Assembly: GCF_016864195.1 (NCBI RefSeq)
Contig: NZ_CP045202.1
Span: 1 to 64,000, forward strand
Direction: 5' to 3'
Origin: Dechloromonas sp. TW-R-39-2
Lineage (GTDB): Bacteria > Pseudomonadota > Gammaproteobacteria > Burkholderiales > Rhodocyclaceae
Length of the DNA stretch: 64,000 nt
Part shown: piece by piece, positions 1 through 8,842 of the stretch
How positions within the stretch are numbered: position 1 is the first letter of the stretch
How the letters are laid out: every line of letters starts with the position of its first letter
Made by a program: the position numbers and the translations under genes
The notes under the pieces: model-generated
The model's input: only the letters and a program-made list of their open reading frames with translations
What the model was told of the DNA's origin: nothing
Databases searched by the model: none

Positions 1-2
1 CC

Positions 3-128
3 TACCTGGCCGAGCTGCGTTTCGATCAGGGCAACTTTGCCGGCACGCGCACCCTGATGGCCGAACTCGGCGACTGGTCAGCCCTGCCCAGACTGCGCCC
101 GATCATTGAATACTGGAATAGCAAATGA
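3..128 (+). CDS. pelE: Probable PelE C-terminus (partial, 5' end outside window)
   Basis: An open frame enters from the left edge and ends at TGA 126-128, leaving 41 residues that finish in IIEYWNSK. Its stop overlaps the pelF start codon in an ATGA arrangement, so the two are translationally coupled. In characterised pel operons (pelABCDEFG) the gene before pelF is pelE, a tetratricopeptide-repeat inner-membrane protein that joins the PelD/PelG export complex. The visible tail (Leu/Ala-spaced helical pattern) is compatible with a TPR end but is too short to prove the identity. The name rests on synteny. Confidence 0.6.
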   Translation, partial: YLAELRFDQGNFAGTRTLMAELGDWSALPRLRPIIEYWNSK

Positions 129-1657
129 CTTACCCGACGGCGGAAGAAGCCGATATCGCCCTCTTGCTCGAAGGCACGTTTCCTTACGTCAGCGGCGGCG
201 TCTCAAGCTGGGTCAACCAGATCATCCGGGCTTATCCGGAATATCGTTTCGCCCTGATTTTCCTCGGCAGCCGGCGCGAGGATTACAAAGGGTTCAAATA
301 TGAACTCCCGGCCAACGTCGTGCACTTCGAGGAGCATTTCCTCTACGACGACATTGCCTCGCACGAAAAACCTTCGCCACGCACCGGCGATGCCGAGGCG
401 TTTGCCCAGGCCGCCAGACTGCATGAAAAATTCGTCCCCGGCACGCCGCATGCCGAAGCCATGGCCGCCTTCCGCGATGTCGCCCACGCCATGATGCCGG
501 GCGGCAAGCTGACGCTCGAAGATTTTCTGCACAGCGAACGCTCCTGGGAAATCGTCTGCGAACGCTACCGCAAATTCTGTACGGATCCCTCGTTCGTCGA
601 TTTCTTCTGGACGGTGCGCATCATGCATGCCCCGCTCTGGAAGCTTTCCCGGATTGCCCACGGCCTGCTCAAGGTCAAGGCGCTGCATACCGTATCGACC
701 GGCTATGCCGGCTTTCTCGGCGCGTTGATCCGCCAGACGCGCGGCACCCCGCTGATCCTTTCGGAACACGGCATCTATACCAAGGAACGCAAGATCGACC
801 TGTTCAAGAGCGAGTGGATACGCGACAACCGCAACGTCTTCCAGCGCGATCCGACCGAACTGTCCTACTTCCGCCAGATGTGGATCCACTTTTTCGAATG
901 GCTGGGCCGCTTCTGCTACGACGCTGCCGACCCGATCATCGCCCTCTACGAACAGAACCGGCTACGCCAGGTGGCGGATGGCGCGGTCGACGACCGTACA
1001 TTCAACATTCCGAACGGCATCAGTCTCCAGCGATTTGCCCCGCTGCGCGCCCTCCGCCCGAGCGAAGTGCCGCAGGTGCTCTGTCTGATCGGCCGGGTCG
1101 TCCCGATCAAGGACATCAAAACCTTCATCCGGGCCATGCGCCGCGTCGTCAATCACCTGCCCCAGGCCGAAGGCTGGATTGCCGGGCCGGAGGACGAAGA
1201 CCCGGCCTACGCCGAAGAATGCCGCAATCTGGTACGCAGTCTCGGTCTGGAAAACAACGTCAAGTTTCTCGGTTTCCAGAAAATTGACGAGCTGATGCCC
1301 AAGATCGGCCTGACCATCCTCTCGTCGATCAGCGAAGCTTTGCCGCTGGTCATTCTCGAAGGCTATGCGGCAGGTGTGCCGACCATCTCGACCGACGTTG
1401 GCTCCTGTCGCCAGTTGATCGAGGGCCTCGCCCCGGAAGACAAGGCTCTCGGCGTTTCCGGCGCAGTCGTCAGCATTGCCGATCCGCAGGCCCTGGCCGA
1501 TGCGGCCATTGCCCTGCTGCGCGCCCCGGAACAATGGCAAGCCGCCAGCCGGGCCGGCATCGCCCGGGTCGAACGCTATTACACCGATACCTTGATGTTC
1601 GGCCATTACCGGGATGTTTACGAACAGGCGCTGGCCGCCGCAACGGAAGGGCGCTGA
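125..1657 (+). CDS. pelF: Pel polysaccharide glycosyltransferase PelF
   Basis: Cytosolic GT4-family glycosyltransferase that polymerises the Pel exopolysaccharide (rich in N-acetylgalactosamine) from UDP-sugar precursors. The 510-residue length matches the family. The N-terminus carries the diagnostic block LLLEGTFPYVSGGVSSWV (about residues 13-30). The C-terminal Rossmann domain has the retaining-transferase E-x7-E motif in SEALPLVILEG (Glu404 and Glu412) preceded by a LIGRVVPIKD segment. The start overlaps the previous stop by ATGA and pelG starts 2 bp after the stop, so it sits in a tight pel operon. In Pseudomonas, Pel output is activated by c-di-GMP binding to PelD; pelD would lie left of the window. 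Confidence 0.95.
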   Translation: MTYPTAEEADIALLLEGTFPYVSGGVSSWVNQIIRAYPEYRFALIFLGSRREDYKGFKYELPANVVHFEEHFLYDDIASHEKPSPRTGDAEAFAQAARLHEKFVPGTPHAEAMAAFRDVAHAMMPGGKLTLEDFLHSERSWEIVCERYRKFCTDPSFVDFFWTVRIMHAPLWKLSRIAHGLLKVKALHTVSTGYAGFLGALIRQTRGTPLILSEHGIYTKERKIDLFKSEWIRDNRNVFQRDPTELSYFRQMWIHFFEWLGRFCYDAADPIIALYEQNRLRQVADGAVDDRTFNIPNGISLQRFAPLRALRPSEVPQVLCLIGRVVPIKDIKTFIRAMRRVVNHLPQAEGWIAGPEDEDPAYAEECRNLVRSLGLENNVKFLGFQKIDELMPKIGLTILSSISEALPLVILEGYAAGVPTISTDVGSCRQLIEGLAPEDKALGVSGAVVSIADPQALADAAIALLRAPEQWQAASRAGIARVERYYTDTLMFGHYRDVYEQALAAATEGR

Positions 1658-1659
1658 GC

Positions 1660-3033
1660 ATGGCCGGGATCGGTTTCGAATTACGTCGCCTGCTGCGCAA
1701 GAACACCCTGCTCGGTCTGGTCGAGGCCTACACCTACGCCGGGATCATTGGCTCAGGCCCCTGGGTTTTTTCGATTCTTGGCATCCTGCTGGTTGGCCTG
1801 ATCAGTGCCAGCTTCGTCACCCCATCCGTCCTGATCACCCAGTTCCAGACTTCGGTCACCTACCTCGTGGCCGTCAGCCTGGTCGTCACCGGCCTTGTCC
1901 AGCTCGCCTTTACCCGCTTCGTCTCGGATCGTCTTTTCGAGAAACGCAACGACTGGATCATGCCCAATCTCAACGGCTTGCTGCTCGTCGTCGTACTGGT
2001 TTCCGGCACCCTCGGCAGTCTCTGCCTGTTCCTGGTTTTCCCCGGCCTGGGCCTGCTTTACCGGCTATTGATGCTGGCCGGTTTCGTCCTGATGTGCGCT
2101 GTCTGGGTGATGACTGTTTTTCTCTCGGGGATGAAGCGTTACCACGCCATCGTCATCCTGTTCGGCATTGCTTACTCGATCATTGTCGGGCTTTCGCTGA
2201 TTCTCCGGCGTTACGGACTCGAAGGCTTGCTCGGCGGATTCGTCATCGGCCATTTCGTGCTGGTTGCCGGCATGTGGCTGCTCACCGCCCGCGACTTTCT
2301 GCCACGCGAACGCCTGATCAGTTTCGATTTCGCCGACCGCGACAAAATCTACCCCAGCCTGATGGCGGTCGGCCTGCTGTACAACCTCGGTGTCTGGGTC
2401 GATAAATTCATGTTCTGGTATTTCCCCGGCACATCGGACCCGATCATCGGCGGCTTACGCGCCTCACTGATCTACGACCTGCCGGTTTTCCTGTCCTATC
2501 TCTCGATCATTCCCGGCATGGCGGTCTTCCTTGTCCGCATCGAAACCGATTTCGTCGAGTTCTACGACAAGTTCTACAACGCCGTTCGCAGCGGCGGCTC
2601 ACTTGAATTCATCGAGAACATGCGCGATGAAATGGTTTATTCGATCCAGCAAGGTCTGAGCGAAATCGGCAAGATTCAGACCCTGGCGGTACTCGCCACC
2701 TTCGTGGCTGGCCCGGCCTTGCTGCACAGCCTGGACATCAGCGAACTGTACCTGCCACTGCTTTACGTCCAGGTCATCGGTGCCGGCCTGCAAGTCGGAC
2801 TGATGGCGGTACTCAATGTCTTTTTCTATCTCGATCAACGACGCATCGTCTTGTTTCTCTGTGCCGAGTTCGTCATTCTCAACATTTCCCTGACCGGCCT
2901 GACCCTGTATTGGGGTGCGGCGCTTTACGGCTACGGCTTTACGCTGGCCGTCCTGATCACGCTGATGACCGGGCTTTACCTTCTTTCGCGCAGCCTGAAT
3001 CGTCTGGAATACGAAACGTTCATGCTGCAATAG
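1660..3033 (+). CDS. pelG: Pel polysaccharide exporter PelG
   Basis: Polytopic inner-membrane protein of the MOP/Wzx-like flippase superfamily, proposed to translocate Pel across the inner membrane together with PelD, PelE and PelF. The protein has 457 residues, close to the Pseudomonas PelG length, begins MAGIGFELRRLLRK as usual for this family, and shows about twelve hydrophobic segments. The ATG at 1660 was chosen over an upstream in-frame start at 1534 because it begins at the conserved N-terminus and lies 2 bp after the pelF stop. It is the last pel gene; the next gene follows after 74 bp. Confidence 0.95.
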   Translation: MAGIGFELRRLLRKNTLLGLVEAYTYAGIIGSGPWVFSILGILLVGLISASFVTPSVLITQFQTSVTYLVAVSLVVTGLVQLAFTRFVSDRLFEKRNDWIMPNLNGLLLVVVLVSGTLGSLCLFLVFPGLGLLYRLLMLAGFVLMCAVWVMTVFLSGMKRYHAIVILFGIAYSIIVGLSLILRRYGLEGLLGGFVIGHFVLVAGMWLLTARDFLPRERLISFDFADRDKIYPSLMAVGLLYNLGVWVDKFMFWYFPGTSDPIIGGLRASLIYDLPVFLSYLSIIPGMAVFLVRIETDFVEFYDKFYNAVRSGGSLEFIENMRDEMVYSIQQGLSEIGKIQTLAVLATFVAGPALLHSLDISELYLPLLYVQVIGAGLQVGLMAVLNVFFYLDQRRIVLFLCAEFVILNISLTGLTLYWGAALYGYGFTLAVLITLMTGLYLLSRSLNRLEYETFMLQ

Positions 3034-3107
3034 CCGGACAGCCTTGGTAAGCTAGGGGAACAGGTCGCCCAACCGGGCAACCAAGGCAGCTTCGAGAGGC
3101 CAGTTTG

Positions 3108-3866
3108 GTGACAGCTCCCAGTCTTCACGTCACGACCTTCAATATCCACAAAGGATTCTCGCAATTCAACCGGCGCATGATGGTGCATGAACTGCGCGAT
3201 CGTCTGCGTCATTTGAATCCGGACATTGTCTTCTTGCAGGAAGTTCAGGGGCTGCATCTCGGCCATGCCGAAAATCACCACAACTGGCCGAGTGCACCGC
3301 AGCACGAGTTCCTGGCCGACGAGGTGTGGCAGGCCTCGGCCTACGGTCGCAACATGATTTACGACCACGGCCACCATGGCAACGCGATCTTGTCGCGCTT
3401 CCCGATTCTCGACTCGCACAATCAGGACGTCACGCACCTGCAGTTCGAAAAGCGCGGCTTGCTGCATTGCCGGATTGCTCTGCCCGAAGGCCCCGCCGCG
3501 CATTGTGTCTGCGTCCATCTCTCGCTTTTCGGCCATTCGCGCCGCCGCCAGATGCATGCACTGGCCGACTATCTCGACAGCATGGCCGACCCGACGGCAC
3601 CGATCATCATTGCCGGCGACTTCAACGACTGGAGCAACAAGGCTGGCCAGCAACTGGCCGCCCGGCTGGGCCTGATCGAAGTGTTCAGCCAGCGGGACGG
3701 TCGGCCGGTACGCAGCTTCCCGGCGGCCATGCCGATGTTCCGGCTCGACCGGATTTACGTGCGCGGCTTCAACATCATCAGCACCGAAGTCCATCACGGC
3801 CAGCCGTGGTCGGCGATTTCGGACCACGCCGCACTGTCGGCATGTCTCGGCCGGCATGGCGCCTGA
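3108..3866 (+). CDS. Endonuclease/exonuclease/phosphatase-family protein (YbhP-like)
   Basis: A 252-residue EEP-fold metal-dependent phosphodiesterase. Visible family motifs are TFNIHKGFS near the N-terminus (metal-binding Asn), VFLQEVQG (catalytic Glu), GNAILSRFPI, IIAGDFNDW (Asp/Asn pair) and the terminal SDHAAL (Asp/His). The start is GTG 3108, with GAGG 8 bases upstream; TTG 3105 is an alternative. The frame overlaps the downstream cardiolipin synthase by 11 bp. This mirrors the ybhP-ybhO (clsB) pair of E. coli and suggests a phospholipid-linked role, although the substrate cannot be read from sequence. No signal peptide is evident. Confidence 0.85.
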   Translation: MTAPSLHVTTFNIHKGFSQFNRRMMVHELRDRLRHLNPDIVFLQEVQGLHLGHAENHHNWPSAPQHEFLADEVWQASAYGRNMIYDHGHHGNAILSRFPILDSHNQDVTHLQFEKRGLLHCRIALPEGPAAHCVCVHLSLFGHSRRRQMHALADYLDSMADPTAPIIIAGDFNDWSNKAGQQLAARLGLIEVFSQRDGRPVRSFPAAMPMFRLDRIYVRGFNIISTEVHHGQPWSAISDHAALSACLGRHGA

Positions 3867-5067
3867 CTTCCTGCCGGGCAACCGGATCACGCTGCTCAAT
3901 TCAGGCAGGGAATATTTCCCGGCACTGCTTGCGGCAATCGATGCCGCGCGCGACGAGATTTTTCTCGAAAGCTACATCTACGCCAATGACCCGGTCGGCC
4001 AACGCGTCTGCCACGCACTGTGCCAGGCAGCCAGGCGCGGCGTCACGGTCAATGTCACGGTCGACGGCTTCGGCGGCCGGAATTTCGCTGACGATTTCCT
4101 GCCTACCCTGACCGCAGCCGGGGTCAGGGCGATGCTCTTCCGGCCCGAAATCAGCACCTTCCATCTGCGCCGCCATCGCCTGCGGCGACTGCATCGCAAA
4201 CTGGCCGTGATTGATGGACGCATCCTGTTCGTCGGCGGCATCAATATTGTCGATGACGACAACGCACCGCCCGACATGTGCCCGCGCTACGACTACGCCG
4301 TTCAGGTCGATGGCCCCGTCGTGCAGCAAGCACTGCACGCCGCGCGCCGTATCTGGGAAATCGTCAGCTGGGTCAATTTCAAGCGACGCTTCCGGCTCAA
4401 GCCAGGCCGACCTTCCCCCATCGAGGCGACGGGCAATCAAACGGCTGCGTTCCTGATTCGCGACAACCTTCGCCACCGCAACGACATCCTGCACGCCTAT
4501 CTTGATGCGATTGCCGAGGCCCGCGACGAGATCCTGATTGCCAACGCTTATTTCCTGCCCGGCGTACGTTTCGGTCGCGCCCTGCAAGCCGCCGCCAGGC
4601 GCGGCGTCCGGATCACCATCCTGCTGCAAGGCAAGACCGATCACCCAATGCTGCGTTTTGCCGCCCAGGCGCTGTACACCGTGGCACTGACCAACGGCAT
4701 CCGGGTTTTCGAATACGAAGAAAGTTTCATGCACGCCAAGGTGGCCGTGATCGATGGCGAGTGGGCCACGGTCGGCTCGTCGAACATCGACCCCTTCAGC
4801 CTGCTGTTGGCCAAGGAAGCCAATCTGGTGGTGCGCGACCGCGATTTCGCCAGAACCTTGCGCCGCAGCATCCTCGACGCCGTTGCGCAAGGCGCCCGCG
4901 AAATGCGGGCCGACGAGTTAAGCGAACACGGCTGGCCGGTTCGATTGCTGCGCTGGCTGAGCTACGGGCTGGTCCGGGCGCTGGTCGGCCTGACCGGCTA
5001 CGGTCCGAAACACTGGCAAGCTGACGAGGAAATGCCCGGCATCACGCCGGAGAAGCTCCCGGAATAA
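3856..5067 (+). CDS. clsB: Cardiolipin synthase B-type phospholipase D family protein
   Basis: Phospholipase-D superfamily enzyme of 403 residues, the size of E. coli ClsB (YbhO), which makes cardiolipin by phosphatidyl transfer. Both HxK(x4)D catalytic motifs are intact: HRKLAVID (His113, Lys115, Asp120) followed by GGIN, and HAKVAVID (His293, Lys295, Asp300) followed by GSSN. It lacks the N-terminal transmembrane hairpin of ClsA, which supports the ClsB assignment. It is translated from an ATG inside the preceding YbhP-like gene, so the two are coupled. Its last 26 bp overlap the 3' end of the convergent gluQ gene. Confidence 0.88.
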   Translation: MAPDFLPGNRITLLNSGREYFPALLAAIDAARDEIFLESYIYANDPVGQRVCHALCQAARRGVTVNVTVDGFGGRNFADDFLPTLTAAGVRAMLFRPEISTFHLRRHRLRRLHRKLAVIDGRILFVGGINIVDDDNAPPDMCPRYDYAVQVDGPVVQQALHAARRIWEIVSWVNFKRRFRLKPGRPSPIEATGNQTAAFLIRDNLRHRNDILHAYLDAIAEARDEILIANAYFLPGVRFGRALQAAARRGVRITILLQGKTDHPMLRFAAQALYTVALTNGIRVFEYEESFMHAKVAVIDGEWATVGSSNIDPFSLLLAKEANLVVRDRDFARTLRRSILDAVAQGAREMRADELSEHGWPVRLLRWLSYGLVRALVGLTGYGPKHWQADEEMPGITPEKLPE

Positions 5068-5950
5068 CGCGTCCGGAAGGAATAGCCGAAAACTGCCAGT
5101 GCGCTATCGCCCAGGCCCAGCATTCATCCAGCCGGGCATGCTCCAGGCCGGGTGGCACGGCCTGGCCGAGAAAACGCAGGGCCGCCACCAGTTGCGGCAC
5201 CGGCCGGCCGGCATCGAGCGCCGGCGCCAGCGTCTGTTTCGACAACTTCTCTCCGGCAGCATTACTCACCACCGGCAAATGCGCGTAACGCGGCTGGCGA
5301 TAGCCAAGACAACGCTGCAGCCAGATCTGACGCGGCGTCGACGCCAGCAGGTCGGCGCCGCGCACGATATCGGAAATTCCCTGAAATTCATCGTCGACCG
5401 TGACGGCCAGTTGATAGGCAAACAAACCATCGGCCCGCAGCAAAACGAAGTCGCCGACATCGTTTTCCAGTTGCTGGCTGAGATGCCCCTGCAAGCGATC
5501 GACAAAACCCAGCTCGCCATCGACCCGCAGACGCCACGCCCGCGCCTGACGACCTGCCGGCAAGCCGACACGGCAGGTGCCGGGATAAGCCAGGCCACCA
5601 TCAATCGCCGGACGGCTGGCCGAGTCGGCGATTTCCTTGCGCGAACAGGCACAGCCATACGCCAGCCCGGCCGACCTGAGTTGCGCCAGCGCCTCGGCAT
5701 AAGCTTCGCTGCGCGTGCTCTGCCACAACACCGGACCATCCCAGCAAAAACCGAAGGCTTCCAGTGTGCGCAGGATGTCATCGGCCGCCCCCGACACGTT
5801 ACGCGGGGTGTCGACATCTTCCATCCGCAGCAACCACTCGCCGTGCTGCGAACGGGCATCGAGATAACTGCCGACGGCCGCAACCAATGAGCCGGCATGG
5901 AGCGGCCCGGTCGGTGATGGCGCAAAGCGCCCGCGATATAGCTGATTCAT
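5042..5950 (-). CDS. gluQ: Glutamyl-Q tRNA(Asp) synthetase
   Basis: Paralogue of the glutamyl-tRNA synthetase catalytic domain that attaches glutamate to queuosine at position 34 of tRNA-Asp. At 302 residues it has the truncated length typical of the family, with no anticodon-binding domain. The HIGH-equivalent block is [15 protein letters not shown] at the N-terminus, and the KMSKS equivalent is EKLSKQ. A zinc site is visible as CACSRKEI followed by YPGTC. The start is ATG 5950 ([15 protein letters not shown]); the frame is open to 6139 but that extension is not conserved-looking. It converges on clsB with a 26-bp overlap. Confidence 0.93.
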   Translation of the reverse strand: MNQLYRGRFAPSPTGPLHAGSLVAAVGSYLDARSQHGEWLLRMEDVDTPRNVSGAADDILRTLEAFGFCWDGPVLWQSTRSEAYAEALAQLRSAGLAYGCACSRKEIADSASRPAIDGGLAYPGTCRVGLPAGRQARAWRLRVDGELGFVDRLQGHLSQQLENDVGDFVLLRADGLFAYQLAVTVDDEFQGISDIVRGADLLASTPRQIWLQRCLGYRQPRYAHLPVVSNAAGEKLSKQTLAPALDAGRPVPQLVAALRFLGQAVPPGLEHARLDECWAWAIAHWQFSAIPSGRVIPGASPA

Positions 5951-6016
5951 GCCGCCATTTTCGGACAAATTACCCGATTGCGGCAGCCGGCAAATACGCC
6001 GGCACAGACCAGAGGC

Positions 6017-6052
6017 AAAAAAAATCCCGCCGGGATCGCTCCTGGCGGGATT
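6017..6052 (-). terminator. Rho-independent terminator of the small secreted-protein gene
   Basis: A 9-bp perfect stem AATCCCGCC (6023-6031) / GGCGGGATT (6044-6052) is flanked on its left by a run of A at 6017-6024. On the minus strand this reads as a GC hairpin followed by a U-tract. It lies 17 bp after the stop of the 6069-6374 gene, between it and gluQ. Confidence 0.85.
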
Positions 6053-6068
6053 GCGGATCAGCGTAGAT

Positions 6069-6374
6069 TTACTTGCCGGCCGGGGCTGCCGCAGGTGCCG
6101 GAGCAGCGGCGGGTTCAGCCTTGACGGCCGGTTTGGCATGCTTCACATGCTTGACCGGTTTGGCGGCATCCTGCTTGGCCGGCTCGGTCTTCGGCGCCTC
6201 TACCGTCTTGGCCGGCTCAACCGCTTTCGGTGCTTCAACCTTTTTTTCGGCGGCAGCAGCGACCGGAGCGACAACCTTGGCAGCCGGGGCGGCAGTAGGG
6301 GCAGGGGCCGGCTGGGCGAAAGAGGCAGAAGCAAAACCAGCGGCAACAGCGAGAGCGATGACAGTCTTGAACAT
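6069..6374 (-). CDS. Small secreted Pro/Ala/Lys-rich protein
   Basis: A 101-residue protein of unknown function. The first 20 residues ([20 protein letters not shown]) are a clear Sec signal peptide with an AxA cleavage site. The mature part is almost entirely Pro, Ala, Lys, Val and Glu, with imperfect repeats such as VEAPKxxEPAK and HVKHAKPA, and so is probably extended or disordered in the periplasm. Start ATG 6374 has AAGGAG 7 bases upstream on the minus strand, and its own terminator follows. The composition resembles histone H1-like PAKA repeats, but the signal peptide argues against DNA binding. The gene is monocistronic and divergent from the YceB-like gene. Confidence 0.7.
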   Translation of the reverse strand: MFKTVIALAVAAGFASASFAQPAPAPTAAPAAKVVAPVAAAAEKKVEAPKAVEPAKTVEAPKTEPAKQDAAKPVKHVKHAKPAVKAEPAAAPAPAAAPAGK

Positions 6375-6605
6375 TTTGAATCTCCTTGAGGTTGAATCGG
6401 TACTTTGTCCGGTGCTGCGATATTGCAGCGCCTTGTTGCGAATAACGCGCTGGCCGACCGCACCGATGTCATCAGTTGTGTAATTCACTGTATCGATTTG
6501 TGACCCGGCCACCGCACGGTTTCTCCGAAGCCTGAGTTGTACGTTACGATTTATCGTCCGTCCGCCGCGTTGACCGCAGCACGCCCCATCGATTCGAGGA
6601 ATGCC

Positions 6606-7157
6606 ATGCACCACCGATTCAAGCTTGTTTTTTGCTGCCTGATGATCGTCAGCCCGCTGCTTTGGGCCGCCGGTTTCATGGAGCGGGAAATTTCCTTTTC
6701 AACGCAGGAAGTTCAGGAAGCTCTCGCCAAAACGAGCAGCAGCGAAAAAAACTACGGCGGACTGGTCAGCGTTGCCCTGCCCGCCCCGCCTCAAGTAACG
6801 CTGGGCGAACCGGCCGGCCTGGCCGGCGTGACGGCGCGATTGAACATCAGCCTGCTGGGCAGCCCGGCCATCGGCGTCGATGTCGCCGGCACCGCCGGCA
6901 TTCGCTACGACGACAAACGCAAGGCGTTTTTCCTTGAAAACCCGGTCGCCCATTCGATTCAGTCCCCGGCACTGTCGAGGGACAGCGAGCCGATGGCCAA
7001 ACAGGCGATCAACGCTTTCATCAGCAACTATTTCCGCAACAAACCGGTCTACGTCCTGCGCGAAGATGGCAAGCCGGAAGAAATTGCGGCCCGCTGGCTG
7101 CTCAAATCGGTCCGCATCGAACCTGGCCGGGTCGTCGCCACGCTCGCTCCATTCTGA
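6606..7157 (+). CDS. YceB-like DUF1439 periplasmic protein
   Basis: A 183-residue exported protein resembling the DUF1439/YceB family. Residues 1-22 form a signal sequence (LVFCCLMIVSPLLWAAG) without a convincing lipobox, unlike E. coli YceB, which is a lipoprotein. The mature region has the family pattern: an amphipathic FSTQEVQEAL start, a central beta-rich section with ITARLNISLLGSP-like strands, and a C-terminal FLSNYFRNKPVYVL-type helix-strand. The function is unknown; YceB-like proteins have a lipid-binding-like fold. Start ATG 6606 is preceded by GAGGA. It is divergent from the small secreted protein gene. Confidence 0.7.
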   Translation: MHHRFKLVFCCLMIVSPLLWAAGFMEREISFSTQEVQEALAKTSSSEKNYGGLVSVALPAPPQVTLGEPAGLAGVTARLNISLLGSPAIGVDVAGTAGIRYDDKRKAFFLENPVAHSIQSPALSRDSEPMAKQAINAFISNYFRNKPVYVLREDGKPEEIAARWLLKSVRIEPGRVVATLAPF

Positions 7158-7311
7158 ATGCCCGGCTCACCCGGCCGGGCGTTGATCGGCGAATAGACTT
7201 TTTACCGATTGCCTAAGGCAAGGGGGGTTGATAGCATCGGCCCCCGTTTTACCTGCCTCCTTTTGCCAAGCTGCGGCATATGCCTCCTGCGCAGCACCGT
7301 CCGGAATCGTC

Positions 7312-8718
7312 ATGTCCCAGCCCTCTGCGCCCAGAAAAACGATCAACATCAAAGCCATCACTGATCCGGACAACAAGGTTTACCCGCGTTCGATCAGCGG
7401 CCCGTTCACAACCTGGCGCTGGATTTTCGTCTGGCTGACGCAGATCGTTTTCTACGGCCTGTGCTGGCTGCCCTGGCACGGTCGACAGGCGGTTTTGTTC
7501 GATATCGATGCCCGCAAGTTCTACTTTTTCGATCTCGTCCTGTGGCCGCAGGACACCATTTATCTCGTCCTGCTGATGATTCTCGGCGCGCTGGCGCTCT
7601 TCCTGTTCACCGCCGTCGCCGGACGACTATGGTGCGGCTACAGTTGCCCGCAAACCGTCTATACCGAAATTTTCCTGTGGTTCGAAAAGGTGATCGAAGG
7701 CGAGCGCCCGAAACGCATGAAACTCGATGCCGAACCTTGGTCGGCCAGAAAATTGGGGATCAAGACGGCCAAGCACTCGGTCTGGATCCTGTTTTCACTG
7801 TGGACGGGCATCACCTTCGTCGGCTATTTCATGCCGATCCACGAACTGATCAACGATCTGGTCTCGCTCTCGCCGGGCGCCTGGTCAGCCTTCTGGGTTG
7901 TTTTCTACGCCTTCGCCACCTACGGCAACGCCGGTTTCCTGCGTGACCAGATGTGTCGCCAGATCTGCCCCTACGCCCGTTTCCAGTTCGTCATGTTCGA
8001 CCCCGACACGCTGATCATCGCCTACGATGCCAAGCGCGGCGAATCGCGCGGTCCACGGGCCAAAAATGCCGATTCCAAAGCGCAAGGCCTGGGCGACTGT
8101 GTCGATTGCGGCATCTGTGTCCAGGTTTGCCCGACCGGCATCGACATCCGCAACGGTCTGCAAAACGAATGTATTGGCTGCGCCGCGTGCATCGATGCCT
8201 GCGACCAGGTGATGGACAAAATGAATTACCCGCGTGGCCTGATCCGCTATTCGACCGAAAACGCCGTGACCCGCCACTATTCGGCGATGGATATCCTGCG
8301 CCGCGCCGTCCGGCCGCGCGTCATCATCTACGCCGCCATCCTTGCCTTACTGACCTTCGCCACCGCCTGGTCGCTGGCCACCCGCATTCCACTCAAGGTC
8401 AACATCCTGAAGGATCGCAGCAGTCTGTCGCGTGAGGCCGACGATGGCAGCATCGAGAACATCTACCGCCTGCAGATCATGAATACCGGCGACCAGACAC
8501 GACGTTTCCGCATCACGATCAGCGGCAACGACAACCTGCGCCTGGGCAGCGACGAGGAAATCACCGTAGCCGGTGGTGAAATCGGCATCCAGAGCGCCAT
8601 TGTCCGGGCCGAAAGCGGCTCGATCCCGTCCGGCGCAACGCCACTCTCCTTCAGCATCACCGACATCGCCGAAAACCATGTCGCGGTGACTGAAAAAACA
8701 AAATTCTGGATGCCTTGA
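7312..8718 (+). CDS. ccoG: Cytochrome c oxidase accessory protein CcoG (FixG/RdxA family)
   Basis: Inner-membrane iron-sulfur protein of 468 residues needed for maturation of cbb3-type cytochrome oxidase, where it is linked to copper reduction. Several membrane segments are visible (about residues 37-58, 85-105, 160-180, 190-212, 340-360). The cytoplasmic part carries two 4Fe-4S motifs, CVDCGICVQVCP and CIGCAACIDAC, and there are additional conserved cysteines in WCGYSCPQ and MCRQICPY. The C-terminus is a periplasmic immunoglobulin-like FixG domain. ATG 7312 was preferred to the open extension upstream because MSQPSAPRKT begins the family homology. No ccoNOPQ genes are in the window, so the gene is separated from its oxidase. 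Confidence 0.93.
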   Translation: MSQPSAPRKTINIKAITDPDNKVYPRSISGPFTTWRWIFVWLTQIVFYGLCWLPWHGRQAVLFDIDARKFYFFDLVLWPQDTIYLVLLMILGALALFLFTAVAGRLWCGYSCPQTVYTEIFLWFEKVIEGERPKRMKLDAEPWSARKLGIKTAKHSVWILFSLWTGITFVGYFMPIHELINDLVSLSPGAWSAFWVVFYAFATYGNAGFLRDQMCRQICPYARFQFVMFDPDTLIIAYDAKRGESRGPRAKNADSKAQGLGDCVDCGICVQVCPTGIDIRNGLQNECIGCAACIDACDQVMDKMNYPRGLIRYSTENAVTRHYSAMDILRRAVRPRVIIYAAILALLTFATAWSLATRIPLKVNILKDRSSLSREADDGSIENIYRLQIMNTGDQTRRFRITISGNDNLRLGSDEEITVAGGEIGIQSAIVRAESGSIPSGATPLSFSITDIAENHVAVTEKTKFWMP

Positions 8719-8724
8719 GGCCAA

Positions 8725-8755
8725 GCCGCCGCAGCCATCCCTGGCTGCGGTCGGC
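8725..8755 (+). terminator. GC-rich hairpin after ccoG, no U-tract
   Basis: A perfect 9-bp stem CCGCAGCCA (8729-8737) / TGGCTGCGG (8742-8750) with a 4-base loop, extendable by GCCG/CGGC with one bulge, begins about 10 bp after the ccoG stop. There is no following T-run, so it may act as an mRNA 3' stabiliser or a weak terminator. Confidence 0.45.
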
Positions 8756-8842
8756 GAAAACCCGGCCGGACGATGAACAGCAGGGGCATTCGATGTTAGA
8801 TTGCCCCTTCTACGAATCTCGACGCGAAAGGAAAGGGGCATC

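Noticed and set aside
6069..6374. Histone H1-like or AlgP-like DNA-binding protein
   Set aside because: The PAK-type repeats suggest this, but a clear Sec signal peptide places the product outside the cytoplasm.
7159..7182. GCCCGGC/GCCGGGC hairpin after the YceB-like gene
   Set aside because: The stem is short with a 7-base loop, and no U-tract follows directly. In a GC-rich genome this is weak evidence for a terminator.
7180..7245. TTGAT half-sites upstream of ccoG considered as an FNR box
   Set aside because: TTGATCGGCG and TTGATAGCAT lack the matching ATCAA half-site, so a functional FNR/Anr dimer site is not supported.
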